Shown: positions 63,014-64,000 of the stretch, one piece after another | How the letters are laid out: each line of letters begins with the position of its first letter | How positions within the stretch are numbered: position 1 is the first letter of the stretch | Assembly: GCA_964459305.1 (NCBI GenBank) | Contig: CAYWNA010000006.1 | Location: 62,001-126,000 of the forward strand | Length of the DNA: 64,000 nt | Source of the DNA: CAYWNA01 sp964459305 | GTDB taxonomy: Bacteria; Planctomycetota; Planctomycetia; Pirellulales; Pirellulaceae | Reading direction: 5' to 3' | Notes under the pieces: generated by a model | The model's input: the letters and a program-made list of their open reading frames with translations, nothing else | What the model was told of the DNA's origin: nothing | Databases searched by the model: none | Position numbers and translations under genes: made by a program

Positions 63014-63472
63014 CTAATTCGCCGCGGAAAGCAAGCTCGTCAATGCATCCGCCTCGGTATCGAATATGTCCAAGAGTGGACTGAGTCGCGTGTTTTCAAG
63101 AGTCTCAGTCAAGGTGGGATGCGGGCTGCACAAGACGAGCCTGCCGTTGACCTCCATCACTTCCTTCCACAGTGACACCAGGGTGGCAAGGAGCCTGCTC
63201 GGGACGAGCTTCACCTGGGACAAGTCGACAACAATACACGGGGCAGTCCCAGTGTGCGCAAGCGATTTGTAGAGTCGCTCGGCGTCTGCGACCTCCGGCG
63301 TTCTGTCGGCCCGGACGTCGAGAATCACGATGTTGTCGACTGTCCGCTTGCTAAACCACAGCAAGCACCGACATTCCGGACAATGATTCGTAGACGGTTC
63401 GGCGAGCCATGCAACGTTGCATAGCGGACATCGCGGAGGCGAATCGTCCTGCTCTTCGGGTAGATCGCTCAT
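63014..63472 (-). CDS. Zinc-ribbon plus STAS domain protein
   Basis: A 152-residue protein. Two CxxC pairs near the N-terminus (CPLC at about residue 15 and CPEC at about 31) form a zinc ribbon. The rest is a STAS domain of the anti-sigma-factor-antagonist type: VDNIVILDVRAD, then APCIVVDLSQVKLVPSRLLATLVSLWKEV, then GRLVLCSPHPTLTETLENTRL and LLDIFDTEADAL. In SpoIIAA-like proteins a Ser/Thr in the strand after DLS is phosphorylated; here the local sequence is KLVPSRLL, with Ser at about that place. Related planctomycete proteins bind partner kinases or phosphatases. The start is firm (AAGGAGG 9 nt upstream). There is no kinase or phosphatase gene directly beside it. Confidence 0.85.
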   Translation of the reverse strand: MSDLPEEQDDSPPRCPLCNVAWLAEPSTNHCPECRCLLWFSKRTVDNIVILDVRADRTPEVADAERLYKSLAHTGTAPCIVVDLSQVKLVPSRLLATLVSLWKEVMEVNGRLVLCSPHPTLTETLENTRLSPLLDIFDTEADALTSLLSAAN

Positions 63473-64000
63473 CCGGCTACCTCCTTCGAAATCGTATGTT
63501 CAGAGTCAAACACTGAAGATACCCGCGTGGACTCATGTAATCAACAAATACGGGCACCCGAACGCGATCTTTGCCATCATCGCGGTACTGGCGGTCTCGT
63601 TGGCAACGGTTGCCACCCAGGGTGCGAGGTGCCTTGGCAATAATGGAAAGCCTGGGCGCTGGTGAACTCCCGATGGTGTCTGCCGAGATTCGAGCCGCTT
63701 CGCTGCGTCAATTGGTGTTACCGATGGAGGATGCTGCGTTTCGCTGCGTCAGTGGGGGCGACCTCCGCGCCTTACGAACATTCGTTTGGCAGACTTGCTC
63801 CCATATAGAACAAGTGTTCATATAAGACTCGCTGACCAGCATATGTTTGGCGACTCCGGCCTATTCTTCTTTGGCCGTTCGGGAGGGACATACCAACATT
63901 CACTCTGGGAGACGCTGTAGACGAGTCAATGCCCGGGGGGTTCGGCGGACACGTTCGTTTCCGCGCCTGTCGGTGAGACGACGAGTTCGGAGCGAGCATC
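63473..64000. other. Window end without a supported gene
   Basis: About 530 nt. It holds the right copy of the 19-nt direct repeat (63752-63770) and a 10-nt repeat cgctgcgtca at about 63703 and 63741. Short frames here lack a ribosome site and coding character. Confidence 0.45.
63752..63770 (+). repeat. 19-nt direct repeat, right copy
   Basis: Identical to 61457-61475 and in the same orientation. The flanks differ outside the 19 nt. Confidence 0.8.

Noticed and set aside
63571..63999. Short frames at the right edge of the window
   Set aside because: No ribosome site, domain or plausible composition, and they overlap the repeat copies.

Overview
The window looks like a piece of a Planctomycetota chromosome, probably Pirellulales-like. 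The evidence is the gene content: many secreted proteins of families typical of that phylum (DUF4838, neutral-ceramidase-like proteins, sulfatase, pectate-lyase-fold proteins, WD40 plus formylglycine-enzyme-fold protein), an ECF sigma factor next to a Ser/Thr kinase carrying an anti-sigma zinc finger, and GC-rich coding. No rRNA, tRNA or CRISPR array was seen. Taxonomy is inferred from these families, not from a marker gene.

Layout. 1-5.4 kb: a small membrane protein, a PII/ammonium transporter pair (glnK-amt), a small GspE-N-like protein and a dihydroorotate-dehydrogenase-like enzyme. 5.4-10.9 kb (minus strand): a complete pyruvate dehydrogenase complex, aceE (homodimeric E1) - E2 - lpd. 11.5-13.5 kb: a broken WD40/FGE-fold gene interrupted by a 134-bp MITE-like element with a 9-bp target duplication. 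13.7-16.5 kb: a GH38-like secreted glycosidase. 17.3-22.1 kb: two large cytosolic-looking proteins of unknown role, one ending in a SEC-C zinc motif.

22.2-50.7 kb: the core of the window, 12 co-directional genes with short gaps or ATGA overlaps, nearly all with signal peptides: a double beta-helix protein, an alpha/beta-hydrolase, a ceramidase-like protein, a sulfatase, a 1317-residue propeller/HEAT/GH43-like fusion, then DUF4838 proteins (five paralogs) interleaved with two further ceramidase-like proteins. Next to it (50.9-56.7 kb) lie a CE1 feruloyl/acetyl-xylan-type esterase, another beta-helix protein and a large GH-like protein. Together these look like an extracytoplasmic pathway for a sulfated, acidic, possibly acylated or amide-linked glycan or glycolipid. 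The substrate is unknown, and the DUF4838/ceramidase-like pairing is the best candidate here for an undescribed system.

56.7-64 kb: a flavoprotein, then an ECF sigma factor - kinase - secreted coiled-coil operon in which the kinase has lost 4 nt at the catalytic lysine codon, a lower-GC membrane protein gene, a decayed tyrosine-recombinase C-terminus and a zinc-ribbon/STAS protein.

A second theme is dispersed short palindromic repeats. At least six families of about 48-138 bp occur, both between genes and in-frame inside the secreted-enzyme genes, where they are translated as 16-28-residue inserts. Paralog comparison inside the window shows which inserts are shared and which are private to one copy.
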